Shown: one piece after another, positions 36,109 through 46,315 of the stretch
Position numbering within the stretch: position 1 is the stretch's first letter
Layout: the number at the start of each line of letters is the position of its first letter
Assembly (NCBI GenBank): GCA_047633195.1
Contig: JBLIEU010000008.1
Span: 25,894 to 89,893 of the forward strand
DNA from: JAKVAV01 sp047633195
Lineage (GTDB): Bacteria > Bacteroidota > Bacteroidia > Flavobacteriales_D > Cryomorphaceae
Direction: 5' to 3'
DNA length: 64,000 nucleotides
The notes under the pieces: model-generated
Database searches by the model: none
What the model was told of the DNA's origin: nothing
Seen by the model: the letters and a program-made list of their open reading frames with translations, nothing else
Translations under genes and position numbers: made by a program

Positions 36109-38676
36109 CTATCCGCACTTGGAGTGGCCGCAATTCTTACAGCTAAGACAACCCTCCTCGTAAACCAAGGATTCCTGTCCGCATTCCGAACACTCTACTC
36201 CTTCGGCAGCAGTGCCTGCAGGAACGTATTGCTTGAGGGCTCGAATGACTCCGTTCTTCCAAGTATTCAACGTATCGTCGCTTAGGTGAAGATTCTCAAC
36301 CATATTAACCACATCGGCGATAGGCATGCCGTGACGCAATACGCCGCTAATCAACCTAGCATAGTTCCAGAACTCAGGATCAAATGAGCGCGACAGTCCT
36401 TCGATAGTCACGAAATATCCGTCTTTGTCTTTGTAGCGGAAATCATAACGGGTCTTGCCCGTTTCTTCGTCCTTGCCTTTGATTACAAAACCTGTGTCAA
36501 CAGCTTTCGGCAAATGAAATGAGTCTTCTGCGTGACCTGTAAACACCTCGTAAGGACGGTCATTCAGAATCCCAACAACGGCAATCCACTTCTCTGAATT
36601 GTTGTTGAAACGCACCACTTGTGATTCGAGTGATTTAGGTCTAACAGGAGCTTTATTCTCAGCTACCACCTCTTTGGTTTCGGGAGTATCGGAAATGAGA
36701 ACTCCAGAGCGCGAACCATCGCGGTAAACAGTGATTCCTTTGCAACCGCTTTCCCAACCCGTTTCGTAAATACTGGCCACCATTTCTTCGGTCGTCTCGT
36801 TGGGAATGTTCACCGTTACCGAAATGGAGTGATCTATCCACTTCTGCACCCTTCCTTGGAGATGAACTTTATTTACCCAATCCACATCATTGGCAGTAGC
36901 CTTGTAGTAAGGAGACTCCTCAATGAGTTTATTCAGGTCTTCGTCATTCCAGTGACGAACCTCATCAGCATCGAGGCCTTTCACTTTGAGCCAGTCAGCA
37001 AACTTGTGGTGGAAAACGGCGAATTCTTGCCAGTGATCTCCTACCTGATCGACAAAGTCGGTGCGGGTATTCTGATCATTGGGATTGATCTTCTTGCGGC
37101 GCTTGTATGAAACCATAAAGACAGGCTCGATACCTGAACTGGTCTGAGTCATCATGCTCGTTGTTCCCGTCGGCGCAATGGTCAAAGAGGCAATGTTTCG
37201 TCGACCGTGCTCTTTCATATCCTCGATGAGCTGTGGGTCGGCTTCCGCCAAACGCTGGATAAACGGATTCTCGACTTCCTTCTTCCAGTCAAAAATCGGG
37301 AAGCTACCTCTATCCTTCGCTAGGCTCACAGAACCGTTGTAAACGGATAGGGCCAATGATTTGTGCACTTTCTCCGTAAAGGAGATAGATTCTTCAGCAC
37401 CGTAAGTTATCCCCAAAGCGGCAAGCATATCACCTTCTCCAGTGATACCAATTCCAGTTCGGCGACCTTGGATGCATTTCTCTTGAATTTTTAACCAAAG
37501 GGTTCTTTCGGTGCGCTTGATCTCTTCGTCCTCTGGATCGGCATCAATCTTAGCGATAATCGCATCGATTTTTTCCATTTCCAGGTCGATAATATCGTCG
37601 GCAATGCGCTGAGCCAGTCGGCCATGCGCTTCAAATTTCTCAAAGTTGAAACTTGCCTCAGCCGTGAATGGCTTCTCCACATAGCTGTAAAGATTGATTG
37701 CCAAAAGGCGACAAGAATCATACGGACAAAGTGGAATCTCTCCGCAAGGATTCGTTGAAGTCGTCTTGAAACCTACATCAGCGTAGCAATCTGGGATGGA
37801 CTCGCGTGTGATGGTATCCCAAAAGAGGATTCCAGGTTCAGCCGAAGACCAGGCATTGTGAATGATCTTGTCCCAAATTCGACGGGCATCCACTTCATTC
37901 ACGTGAGTCGGCTTATCAGAATCAATAGGGTACTGCTGCCTATAAGTTCCGCCCGACTTAACGGCTCTCATAAACTCATCGTCGATGCGAACGGAGACAT
38001 TGGCTCCAGTCACTTTCGTTCCATCCATTTTGGCATCGATGAAACGCTCGGCATCGGGATGCTTAATAGATATGCTCAACATCAAGGCTCCGCGACGTCC
38101 GTCTTGAGCCACCTCACGTGTCGAATTGCTGTAGCGCTCCATAAAAGGAACAACTCCTGTTGAAGTAAGCGCTGAGTTCTTTACGGGCGACCCAGTAGGT
38201 CGAATTCCAGAAAGGTCATGCCCTACTCCACCGCGACGCTTCATAAGTTGTACTTGCTCCTCGTCGACTTTCATAATTCCGCCGTAAGAATCGCTTTTTC
38301 CATCATTTCCAATTACAAAGCAATTGGAAAGTGAGGCCACTTGATGTTTGTTTCCAATTCCAGTCATCGGACCTCCTTGCGGCACGATGTACTTGAATTT
38401 TGCCAAAAGAGCAAAAATCTCAGCCTCTGAAAGTGGACTTGGATAGTTCTTCTCAATGCGAGCAATTTCCTTCGCCATGCGTCGGTGCATGTCGTCAGGA
38501 TTTTGCTCAAAAATGTTTCCGTAAGAATCTTTCAGGGCATACTTGTTTAACCAAACACCTGCTGCCAACTCATCACCGTCGAAATACTCTGTGGCGGCTT
38601 TCAGCGCCTCATCATAAGTGTATCCGACTTTCTTCTCTTCACTGTTTACGGGGGTTTCCAAGGTTTTTACGCTCAT
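36109..38676 (-). CDS. nrdJ: Adenosylcobalamin-dependent ribonucleotide reductase (class II)
   Basis: Makes deoxyribonucleotides without oxygen or a diiron subunit, using vitamin B12. The 855-residue protein shows ASLSNCFVIGND (early redox Cys), MKRRGGVGHDLSGIRPTGSPV, TSTNPCGEIPLCPYDSCRLLAINL (radical Cys region), APTGTTSMMTQTSSGIEPVF and WESGCKGITVYRDGSR. A C-terminal zinc-ribbon CSECGQESLVYEEGCLSCKNC carries the redox cysteines, as in NrdJ. It appears monocistronic. I saw no B12 riboswitch box upstream. A -7-like TACCTTTA (38711-38718) lies 35 bases before the ATG. Its presence implies B12 import or synthesis. Confidence 0.95.
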   Translation of the reverse strand: MSVKTLETPVNSEEKKVGYTYDEALKAATEYFDGDELAAGVWLNKYALKDSYGNIFEQNPDDMHRRMAKEIARIEKNYPSPLSEAEIFALLAKFKYIVPQGGPMTGIGNKHQVASLSNCFVIGNDGKSDSYGGIMKVDEEQVQLMKRRGGVGHDLSGIRPTGSPVKNSALTSTGVVPFMERYSNSTREVAQDGRRGALMLSISIKHPDAERFIDAKMDGTKVTGANVSVRIDDEFMRAVKSGGTYRQQYPIDSDKPTHVNEVDARRIWDKIIHNAWSSAEPGILFWDTITRESIPDCYADVGFKTTSTNPCGEIPLCPYDSCRLLAINLYSYVEKPFTAEASFNFEKFEAHGRLAQRIADDIIDLEMEKIDAIIAKIDADPEDEEIKRTERTLWLKIQEKCIQGRRTGIGITGEGDMLAALGITYGAEESISFTEKVHKSLALSVYNGSVSLAKDRGSFPIFDWKKEVENPFIQRLAEADPQLIEDMKEHGRRNIASLTIAPTGTTSMMTQTSSGIEPVFMVSYKRRKKINPNDQNTRTDFVDQVGDHWQEFAVFHHKFADWLKVKGLDADEVRHWNDEDLNKLIEESPYYKATANDVDWVNKVHLQGRVQKWIDHSISVTVNIPNETTEEMVASIYETGWESGCKGITVYRDGSRSGVLISDTPETKEVVAENKAPVRPKSLESQVVRFNNNSEKWIAVVGILNDRPYEVFTGHAEDSFHLPKAVDTGFVIKGKDEETGKTRYDFRYKDKDGYFVTIEGLSRSFDPEFWNYARLISGVLRHGMPIADVVNMVENLHLSDDTLNTWKNGVIRALKQYVPAGTAAEGVECSECGQESLVYEEGCLSCKNCGHSKCG

Positions 38677-39197
38677 TATTCGGGATTAGATATTTTTATA
38701 ACTCGGGTTTTAAAGGTACGAGACAGAATCCTTTTTAGTCTACCTGAAAGAGCATAAACTCAATAAAAACATGCACATGGAATTGTTGATATCGCTGCTA
38801 ACCGCGATGCTATAGCCGTTTAAGAATGAAGTGGCTGTTGAAAGATTTCGAAAGAAAAATTTCCAAAAAATGATGGACATTTCCATTTGGAAATCACCAA
38901 CTCTGAAAACAAAAATGTTTTCCACATTCAGGATATCTTGACGCACTAGAACAACCTTGTAATTCTCTCTTTCCTGTCTGAGTGCGTTGAAAACTTCATC
39001 TCCCGGAACAAAAAAAATAGTGTAACAAAAAGTGATTCCCGCTCAAGGATCTTCTAGTAATCTCCTACTTTGGCTCGCAATCCAAAAAATCGATCAGCCT
39101 CTTTGAAGTATGAGGAATTCATCTCAGCAATGGACATGATTTAAATGCCTAGAGCACTTAGTGTAAAAACTGCCTCGCTAGACACCTCGAGATGGGG
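38677..39197. other. Gene-free stretch between nrdJ and the NYN gene
   Basis: About 520 bases with no convincing ORF; a 68-codon frame at 38740-38946 has no family features. Seen: the likely nrdJ promoter at 38711-38718, a small palindrome ATTTCC-ATTT-GGAAAT (38879-38894) and A/T-rich runs. No tRNA or terminator recognised. Confidence 0.4.
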
Positions 39198-39971
39198 CTA
39201 ACTCTTTCTGCTTGGCGCTCTTCTATTCGGTTTCACTTCATTGCGAACATAAATCAACTTGAGATTCTTGCTTTTGGGATTTTCTCGCTGCTCGATCTCA
39301 AACTCTCCGATAGACTTAATAAGGGGAGTCAACTTTAAAAAGCCAAAGTTCCGTGAGTCAAAGTTGGGTTGCTTTTTTTGGATCAAGCTTCCTACATCCC
39401 CTAGGAATGCCCACCCATCATCGTCTGACAAATCGGAAATGGAAGCTTTGATCAGTCGAATGTCGCGAGAAGTGATTTTGTCTACACTACTCTTGTCCTC
39501 TTCGTCTGTTTGTTTCTCTTCCTTTTTATCGTCGGAGCGTGATTTCAAAATCTCTACGTAGATAAACTTATCGCAAGCCACGATAAATGGATTTGGTGTT
39601 TTCTTCTCTCCCAATCCAATAACAAGCATTCCTGCTTCGCGCAGTCGAGTGGCCAATCTTGTGAAATCGCTATCACTGGATACGATACAAAAACCACTCA
39701 CCTTGCCCGTGTAAAGAATATCCATCGCATCGATGATCATCGCCGAATCTGTCGCGTTTTTGCCTTTGGTATAGCCATATTGCTGAATGGGCGTGATGGC
39801 ATTCTCCAACAGTAAATTCTTCCATTTAGAAAGCCTGGGATTCGTCCAATCTCCGTAGATGCGTTTGATGGTTGGATTGCCATATTTGGCAATCTCTTCC
39901 ATCATTTCTTTAACGTGGGCTGAGGGTATGTTGTCACCGTCGATTAAAACGGCTAGGGTGGTATTGTCCAT
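39198..39971 (-). CDS. NYN-domain nuclease-like protein with LOTUS/OST-HTH domain
   Basis: From the ATG at 39971, 257 residues. The N-terminal NYN (LabA/DUF88) PIN-like domain (1 to about 150) has the acidic residues Asp11 and Asp13 (LIDGDN), TDSAMIIDAMD and SSDSDFTRLATRLREAG, the expected metal-binding set for RNA cleavage. After a charged linker (KKEEKQTDEEDKSS) comes a C-terminal LOTUS/OST-HTH RNA-binding domain (about 185-245: DGWAFLGDVGSLIQKKQPNF, SRNFGFLKLTPLIKSIGEFE). The combination is known in bacteria and in animal germline proteins. Alone in its transcription unit. RNA target unknown. Confidence 0.9.
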   Translation of the reverse strand: MDNTTLAVLIDGDNIPSAHVKEMMEEIAKYGNPTIKRIYGDWTNPRLSKWKNLLLENAITPIQQYGYTKGKNATDSAMIIDAMDILYTGKVSGFCIVSSDSDFTRLATRLREAGMLVIGLGEKKTPNPFIVACDKFIYVEILKSRSDDKKEEKQTDEEDKSSVDKITSRDIRLIKASISDLSDDDGWAFLGDVGSLIQKKQPNFDSRNFGFLKLTPLIKSIGEFEIEQRENPKSKNLKLIYVRNEVKPNRRAPSRKS

Positions 39972-40104
39972 AGAGAGGATTTTAAACAAAGGTGGCGATA
40001 AGAAATGGTATTGGGTATTGATAATTGGGTGTGAGGATGTCTTTACTTTTCAAAGCTGGCCTTTCGATTAAAAAACTACTTTAAAATTAACATAACAATA
40101 TGCC

Positions 40105-40121
40105 ATCTAACTAAGTTAGAT
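40105..40121. promoter_or_regulatory. Operator palindrome ATCTAACT-A-AGTTAGAT
   Basis: A perfect 8+1+8 palindrome just upstream of the -7-like box CACTTTTG (40126-40133) and 21 bases before the tetR start. Position and symmetry are those of a TetR-family operator, so autoregulation of the whole efflux operon is likely. Confidence 0.7.
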
Positions 40122-40141
40122 TTCTCACTTTTGCATCTCAA

Positions 40142-40750
40142 TTGAAACCGATTCCTCCTCATAGAGAGTCTGCTACCCGAGAAAGCATCATTTCCGAAGC
40201 CATTGAATTGGCGAAAGAAGAAGGCTGGAAAAAGGTAACCGTTCGTGCCATCTCTTCGAGGTTGGGATACCAGCCACCAGTGCTTTACCAATTTTTTGAC
40301 AACAAGGATCACCTGATTCAAACCATTTTGGAAAATGGTTTTGAAACATTAACCACTTCTTTAATGGAGGCCAGATCAAGTCAAAACGATCCTGAATCAA
40401 AACTGCTTGCGATGGCCAAAGCACGGTTTCGATTTGCAATAGAACACGCCTCGCTGCATTCGCTCATGTTTAAAACTGATTCCCCCAATTGGTTTCGCGA
40501 AACCGTTTTCTCGGGAATGTGTCAGACCCGTGAAATCGTGACTTCTCTCATTCAGGAAATTAGTGGTAGAGAAGATAAATGCCTTGACTTAATAACCAAC
40601 TTCATTTCCCTGATAAAGGGATATACATTTTTCGCTACTGAACTTCCGACCGAGCTCTGCAAGAGTCACTTTTTTGGAACTAAAAGCCCCGAAGTAGCAT
40701 TAGCGGAAGCGATGACAAGATTTATAAATTCCATTCAACCCAATGAATAA
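40142..40750 (+). CDS. TetR-family repressor of the efflux operon
   Basis: A 202-residue regulator. The start appears to be a TTG at 40142; the first in-frame ATG would remove the DNA-binding domain. N-terminal helix-turn-helix at about 10-55 (RESIISEAIELAKEEGWKKV, VRAISSRLGYQPPVLYQFFDNK), then a ligand domain with C-terminal WHG-like layout (residues 85-195). It overlaps the adaptor gene by 8 bases and sits behind the operator palindrome at 40105-40121, so it probably represses its own operon until a drug or lipid ligand binds. Confidence 0.9.
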   Translation: MKPIPPHRESATRESIISEAIELAKEEGWKKVTVRAISSRLGYQPPVLYQFFDNKDHLIQTILENGFETLTTSLMEARSSQNDPESKLLAMAKARFRFAIEHASLHSLMFKTDSPNWFRETVFSGMCQTREIVTSLIQEISGREDKCLDLITNFISLIKGYTFFATELPTELCKSHFFGTKSPEVALAEAMTRFINSIQPNE

Positions 40751-41861
40751 AAGAAAAATCATTATCGTCCTCGCCGGAGTGGGAATTCTGGCCGCATCCA
40801 TTCTCCTTTCAGGAATGCTTACTAAGGAAGGTCAGGAAAAACCCAAAGAGTTTGAAATGCTTACCGCCGTTCAGCTTAAAAAAATGACTCCGACAACCAT
40901 CGTGCGCACCATCCCTATTACCGGAAGGCTTATTCCAAAGCAATCGGTAATGCTATATGCCGAAGTAGGTGGACGAGCTACTTTTGGCTCAAAGCCATTC
41001 AAAGAAGGGGTCAGTTTCAATAAGGGTGAAATTCTCTTGAGCATCAATAGCGACGAATTGCAAAGTAGCTTGAGTGCTAAGCGAAGCAATTTTCAAAGTC
41101 TGCTAGCCTCTGTTATTCCCGATCTTAAGCTCGACTTTGTAGAAGCTGCTCAGGAATGGGAGGAATACCTTTTCAAAATTGACACGGATCAAAAACTACC
41201 GCCACCTCCAGAGGTGGAAGACAAGAAGCTCAAATTATTCTTGAGTGGTCGAAAGGTTTTCTCAGAATACTACAGCGTGATAGAAATGGAAACACGCTTT
41301 GAAAAGCACACCATTCGCGCTCCTTTTCGCGGCTCGCTTACGAAGGTCGAGCTCGACGAATCATCTCTAGTAAGGACAGGTCAACCATTGGGCACCATAA
41401 TCAGCGCAGGTCAATACGAGATAGAAGCCGGAGTAAGTTATACCGAAGTAGATTACATGAAGGTAGGGACCACCTTTACCATGGAGGACCTTAACACAGG
41501 GAAGGAATACCAAGCCAAGGTGATTCGAATCAATGATTCGGTGGATCCGCAAACGCAACAAGTGAAGGTATACGCGGCCATTGCCGATCCAGAAGCTAAG
41601 AGCGGAATTTACCTTCAGGGAAAAATTCCTGCGGATGAAGTAGAACAAGCTATATCGATACCGTTGGAAGCTTTGGTGGGTAAAAACAAAGTCTATTTCG
41701 TAAAAGATTCGGTGGCCACACTTCATGAAGTTGAAGTAGCTTATAAAAATGGCGAAGAGGCGATCATATCAGGATTGAAGGGCTCAGTAGATGTCGTAAT
41801 GGACAAGCACAACGAATCTTTAAATGGCTCAAAAGTAGCACCCGTAAATCTCGCTGAATGA
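40743..41861 (+). CDS. RND efflux periplasmic adaptor
   Basis: A 372-residue membrane-fusion protein. N-terminal anchor (IIIVLAGVGILAASILLSGML), barrel-sandwich halves (VMLYAEVGGRATFGSKPFKEG and HTIRAPFRGSLTKVELDESSLVRTGQPLGTI), then beta-barrel and membrane-proximal domains (about 220-370). The alpha-helical hairpin (about 110-175) is short and carries a PPPPEV segment. It links the RND pump to the TolC-like channel. Overlaps tetR by 8 and the pump by 4 bases. Confidence 0.92.
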   Translation: MNKRKIIIVLAGVGILAASILLSGMLTKEGQEKPKEFEMLTAVQLKKMTPTTIVRTIPITGRLIPKQSVMLYAEVGGRATFGSKPFKEGVSFNKGEILLSINSDELQSSLSAKRSNFQSLLASVIPDLKLDFVEAAQEWEEYLFKIDTDQKLPPPPEVEDKKLKLFLSGRKVFSEYYSVIEMETRFEKHTIRAPFRGSLTKVELDESSLVRTGQPLGTIISAGQYEIEAGVSYTEVDYMKVGTTFTMEDLNTGKEYQAKVIRINDSVDPQTQQVKVYAAIADPEAKSGIYLQGKIPADEVEQAISIPLEALVGKNKVYFVKDSVATLHEVEVAYKNGEEAIISGLKGSVDVVMDKHNESLNGSKVAPVNLAE

Positions 41862-44800
41862 AGAAGATTATAGCATTTTGCGTTCAAAATCAATTGCTGG
41901 TTTACCTAGCCATGTTCTTAGTGATCATCGGCGGAGTAATCTCAGCAAAGAGAATGAACACGTCATTTTTCCCCTCAGAAAAGGAAAAATATATTCAGAT
42001 CAACGCCATCTATCCCGGAGCCTCTCCTAGTGAAATTGAAGAGGGTATTACTCTGAAAATCGAGGAGAACTTGAAAGGGGTAACGGGAATCGATCGAGTG
42101 ACTTCCACGAGCAGCGAAAACGCGGCGAATATTCTTGTCGAGATTGAAACGAAAGCAAATGCCGACTTGGTTTTGCAAGACGTGAAGAACGCCGTCGACC
42201 AGATTTCCAATTTCCCGGAAGGGATGGAGCAAATCGTGGTTTTCGTTCAAGAGGTCGTGAACTTCACGTCCAAATTAGCACTCGTAGGTGACGTTTCAAT
42301 CAACACTTTGGAAGAGACTGCCGACTTGGTAGAAGATGAGCTTCGGTCACTACCCAATATTTCGCAAATCAGCGTTTACGGATATTCTGAAGAAGAGGTG
42401 GAAGTGGCCGTTCGCGAGAATGATCTACGCTCATTTGGCTTAAGCTTTCAAGACATTGCCAATGCCATCGGACAGCAGAATATTGAGGTAACAGGAGGCC
42501 GAATTATGGCCGCTACGGAGACCATCATCCGCTCCGATCACAAAAAATATTCAGCCGATGAGCTGCTCGACCTTACGATAAAAGTACTGCCTGACGGACG
42601 CCGAGTGGAACTCCGCGACGTAGCCGACATTCGAGAAGATCGAGCCGAAACTACCAACTCGGCCTTTTTCAATGGAAGGCGTGCCATAACCATAACAGTA
42701 AATACACTCAACGAGGAGAATATTCTCGATGCCGCTGATGCCGTTGATGCATACGTCGTGGAATTCAATGAGCGCGGGGGTGCCGTAGAATTGGTTCTCA
42801 TACAAGATGGAACCGTGACACTTAAGGAGAGAATCACCTTACTTCAAGAAAATGGAATTCTAGGAGCTTTTCTAGTCTTTGTCTTGCTGGCACTTTTCTT
42901 AAGAATCAGGTTGGCTTTTTGGGTCGCCGCTGGTATCCCGATTTCCTTTTTGGGGATGTTTATCATCGCCAATTTGGTAGGAATTACCATCAACGTCCTC
43001 TCGCTTTTCGGGATGATTTTGGTCATCGGTATTCTGGTAGACGACGGAATCGTAGTGGGAGAAAACATCTTCCAACATTACGAGCGAGGAAAGAGCCGTC
43101 TACAATCTGTTATCGACGGAACAGCTGAAGTGTTTCCTTCGGTCCTGTCGGCTATTCTCACCACTTGCGTAGCCTTCGCCTTCTTTCTTTTCATAGAAGG
43201 ACGGTTGGGAGAATTTTTTGGAGATGTAGCGATCGTCGTCATCGCAGCATTGGCCTTTTCGCTCATCGAAGTACTGCTCTTTTTACCCGCTCACTTGGCG
43301 CATATCAAAGACCTTTCGGATGAGGCAAAGCCAAATAAACTCAAGGAGCAGATAGAGCAATTGTTAATCAAGTTTCGGGATGTCGTTTTCCAACCCATCA
43401 TGAACTTTACCATTCACAATAAACTCTTCACCTCTTTGGTGGTCACATCAGCTTTTATCCTCACCATTGGAGCGTTCCAAGGTGGGCTGATTCAAGGAGT
43501 GTTTTTTCCTAATATCGAACAGAATACGGTCAACGTCACTTTGGAATTGCCTTCGGGAACGTCAGAAGGTGTAACCGTGGAAACCATGGATTACATAATG
43601 GAACGAGTGATCCGGCTCAACAAAGATTACGCTAACCGAGAAGATGTAGGCAAGGAACTTTTTGTGGATTACGAAGTCAAATACGGGCCTCAAAGCAATG
43701 AGGCTTTTGCAACCATTTATTTGGTCGGTTCTGAAGAACGAAACATACGGAGCTTCGATATCTCAAATGACCTAAGAAAAAAGGTTGGGCCTATTCCGCG
43801 TGCCGAAAAGTTGAGTTATGCCACACAAAGTCCTTTTGGGAAGCCGATTAATATTTCCCTTTCGGGGAATGATTACGGAAAGTTGCGTGCGGCGATCGAT
43901 GAGCTCAAAGTTGCTATTCTAGCAACGGGTGAAGCAAAAGATTTGATCACTAACGACAAGGTAGACCAACCCGAACTTAACGTCTCGCTCAACGATGCAG
44001 GACGAGCCATGGGATTCACCGAACTCAGTCTCATCGGTCAAATCAGAAATGGCTTTTTTGGTGCTGAAGCTCAACGATTGCAGCGTGGAGATGACGAGGT
44101 CAAAGTTTGGGTGCGCTATGCATTAGAAGATCGCCAAAGTCTCGACCAGCTTAAAAACATGCAAGTTCGAGCGCCGAATGGTTCGCTGGTTGCCGTGAAT
44201 GACATTGCCGCTTTAGAGCGCAAAAACGGTTTGATTGCCATCAATCACCGGGATGGCCGAAGAGAGATCACTCTCGAAGGAGAAATCGCCTCACTGGAAA
44301 CCAATGTTGTCCAACTTTTGAGTCGGGTTCAAACGGAGCTCCTCCCTCCCATTCTAGCTAGATATCCCGGTATAGATGTCAGCTTTGAAGGACAGCAGCG
44401 CGATACGGCGAAGCTTCAAAAATCGATTGCCACAGTTGGGCCTGTGATCTTGATTTTGATTTTAGCGTTACTCATTATTAGCTTCAGGTCATACAGCCAA
44501 TCATTTGCCTTGCTGATGCTCATCCCTTTTGGATTAATCGGAGCCGCATGGGGACATTACATTCACGATCAACCGATGAGCATCCTGAGTTTCTTGGGAT
44601 TGATTGCTCTAATCGGAGTCTTGCTCAATGATGGTCTCGTCTACATCAATGCCTTCAATGGTTATCTGGGCGAAGGGATCAAGTTCAATGACGCCTTGAA
44701 AAAAACGACACTTTCTCGTTTCAGACCCATCTTCCTAACCACGATTACCACCTCGGCAGGTCTCGGGCCTCTGATTTTTGAGAAGAGCTTCCAAGCACAG

Positions 44801-45010
44801 TTCCTTATCCCAATGGCAATATCCATTGCCTACGGAATGATTGTAGGATCACTTCTTATCATCATCTTTTTACCGATTACGCTAACCCTTACGAATAAGG
44901 TTAAGGTCTTGGTAAAATGGCTTTGGGTTGGAGAAAAACCAACCAGAGAATCGGTCGAGCAAGCCGTGAAAAGAGCGAATCAAGAAAAAATAACTTTCAG
45001 CGAATCATGA
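41858..45010 (+). CDS. RND-family efflux pump, inner-membrane subunit
   Basis: A 1050-residue proton-driven exporter of the AcrB/MdtBC superfamily. Visible are the N-terminal helix and porter start (FPSEKEKYIQINAIYPGASPSEIEEG) and helix 4 with the proton-relay aspartates (GILVDDGIVVGENIFQHYERG). Two large periplasmic loops and the second-half helices (LGLIALIGVLLNDGLVYINAF, RFRPIFLTTITTSAGLGPL) complete the pattern. Length and 12-helix layout are normal. Translationally coupled (ATGA overlap) to the adaptor and to the TolC-like gene. Substrates unknown; the organisation suits drug, detergent or lipid efflux. Confidence 0.95.
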   Translation: MKKIIAFCVQNQLLVYLAMFLVIIGGVISAKRMNTSFFPSEKEKYIQINAIYPGASPSEIEEGITLKIEENLKGVTGIDRVTSTSSENAANILVEIETKANADLVLQDVKNAVDQISNFPEGMEQIVVFVQEVVNFTSKLALVGDVSINTLEETADLVEDELRSLPNISQISVYGYSEEEVEVAVRENDLRSFGLSFQDIANAIGQQNIEVTGGRIMAATETIIRSDHKKYSADELLDLTIKVLPDGRRVELRDVADIREDRAETTNSAFFNGRRAITITVNTLNEENILDAADAVDAYVVEFNERGGAVELVLIQDGTVTLKERITLLQENGILGAFLVFVLLALFLRIRLAFWVAAGIPISFLGMFIIANLVGITINVLSLFGMILVIGILVDDGIVVGENIFQHYERGKSRLQSVIDGTAEVFPSVLSAILTTCVAFAFFLFIEGRLGEFFGDVAIVVIAALAFSLIEVLLFLPAHLAHIKDLSDEAKPNKLKEQIEQLLIKFRDVVFQPIMNFTIHNKLFTSLVVTSAFILTIGAFQGGLIQGVFFPNIEQNTVNVTLELPSGTSEGVTVETMDYIMERVIRLNKDYANREDVGKELFVDYEVKYGPQSNEAFATIYLVGSEERNIRSFDISNDLRKKVGPIPRAEKLSYATQSPFGKPINISLSGNDYGKLRAAIDELKVAILATGEAKDLITNDKVDQPELNVSLNDAGRAMGFTELSLIGQIRNGFFGAEAQRLQRGDDEVKVWVRYALEDRQSLDQLKNMQVRAPNGSLVAVNDIAALERKNGLIAINHRDGRREITLEGEIASLETNVVQLLSRVQTELLPPILARYPGIDVSFEGQQRDTAKLQKSIATVGPVILILILALLIISFRSYSQSFALLMLIPFGLIGAAWGHYIHDQPMSILSFLGLIALIGVLLNDGLVYINAFNGYLGEGIKFNDALKKTTLSRFRPIFLTTITTSAGLGPLIFEKSFQAQFLIPMAISIAYGMIVGSLLIIIFLPITLTLTNKVKVLVKWLWVGEKPTRESVEQAVKRANQEKITFSES

Positions 45011-46314
45011 GAATAGCCATTCAACTTTTCGTAGCACTTATCCTGATGGCGCGCTCAGCCTCGGCGCAGGAAATCGATCTCAATGGAGCAATCGCTATTG
45101 CCTTGGTTCAGAACTACGATGTTCAAGTAGCCAGTTATTCCTATGAAATCGAACAGAACAATTCAGAGATAGGAAATGCGGGATTCTTACCCTCTGTATT
45201 TCTACAAGCCAATGGCTCGTACACCAGTCAAAATACCGAAGTAACTTTTGCGAGCCCCGAACAGCCAATTATTGAGGCCGATGGCGCCACCACAATTTCT
45301 TACGGCGCCAGTGCCAATTTGGAATACGTGCTTTTCAACGGTGGACGACGCGTTCATTTCTTCAATCAATTGCAGAGCTTCAGTGAAGATGCCCGTTTAC
45401 GCCAAAGACTCTCTATGGAGAACACGACCCTTCTGGTGTCTAGTCGTTTTTTAGAATCTCTAAGACTCAAAGAAGAGTTGGACATTTTACAAGAAACCAT
45501 TGAGCTTTCGCAAAAGCGAATGGAACGCGCCGAGCAAGGATACAACTACGGAAACTCCACCAAACTGGAGGTCTTAAATGCTGAAGTAGATTTGCGGAGA
45601 GACAGCATCGGATTGGCACAAACCGATTTGGACTATGTGCGCAGTTTGCGAAATCTTTATCTCACGATGGGAATTCCTGCCGATACCAGTTTGACGCTCA
45701 GCAGCGATTATGAGTTCTCAGCACTTCTCGACAAACAAGCGCTCTTGGACAAAGCACTTGAAGCCAATACGATTTATTTAAGGGCAAGGAACAACGTATA
45801 TTCTGCCGATGAAAACCTCGATGTCGCCCAATCGGATATTTGGCCAACGCTTGCTGCAAATGCAGCCTATCAATACCAGTACAGCGATTTCGAAGCCAAC
45901 TTCCTAAACACGCAAGAGAATTTGGGGTGGAACGCTGGACTGACTTTTCGATTCAATATTTTCGATGGAAATCGGGTGCAACGAAATATTGCCAATGCCA
46001 GGCTGAACCGCGAAATAGCAGAGGTAGAAATGGATCGATCTCGAAATCAAGTGGTGCAATTGGTCAACAATGCCTACGACACTTACCTCACCAACTTGGA
46101 GCTCCTCGATATCAGCGAACGCAACGTAGAATTGGCTCGAACGAACTTCTCCAGAAGCGAGGATGCATTCGCCACTGGTCAAATTACCGGTATCGAATTG
46201 CGGAATGCACAGCTCAATCTCAGCGATGCGCAAACGGCCATAGTTCGTCAGAATATTATAACAAAAGTGGCCGAACTCGGTTTACTTTACGAAGCAGGCG
46301 CCTTATTGGAATAG
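45007..46314 (+). CDS. TolC-family outer-membrane efflux channel
   Basis: A 435-residue outer-membrane factor. Start at the ATG 45007, which overlaps the pump stop (ATGA) and begins a signal peptide (IAIQLFVALILMARSASAQ). The two homologous halves with long helices follow (IDLNGAIAIALVQNYDVQVA; GLTFRFNIFDGNRVQRNIA; RNVELARTNFSRSEDAFATGQ), typical of TolC/OprM channels. Completes the tripartite efflux operon. Confidence 0.93.
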   Translation: MRIAIQLFVALILMARSASAQEIDLNGAIAIALVQNYDVQVASYSYEIEQNNSEIGNAGFLPSVFLQANGSYTSQNTEVTFASPEQPIIEADGATTISYGASANLEYVLFNGGRRVHFFNQLQSFSEDARLRQRLSMENTTLLVSSRFLESLRLKEELDILQETIELSQKRMERAEQGYNYGNSTKLEVLNAEVDLRRDSIGLAQTDLDYVRSLRNLYLTMGIPADTSLTLSSDYEFSALLDKQALLDKALEANTIYLRARNNVYSADENLDVAQSDIWPTLAANAAYQYQYSDFEANFLNTQENLGWNAGLTFRFNIFDGNRVQRNIANARLNREIAEVEMDRSRNQVVQLVNNAYDTYLTNLELLDISERNVELARTNFSRSEDAFATGQITGIELRNAQLNLSDAQTAIVRQNIITKVAELGLLYEAGALLE

Positions 46315-46315
46315 T

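Noticed and set aside
38677..38800. Cobalamin riboswitch upstream of nrdJ
   Set aside because: I looked for the B12 box and its flanking pairing and did not see them; the leader appears only about 30 nt long.
38740..38946. 68-codon minus-strand frame as a gene
   Set aside because: No signal, no domain, poor codon pattern and no start context; treated as non-coding.
45007..46314. Earlier start at 44917 for the TolC-like gene
   Set aside because: It would put 30 basic residues before the signal peptide and lies inside the pump gene; the ATGA overlap at 45007 fits better.
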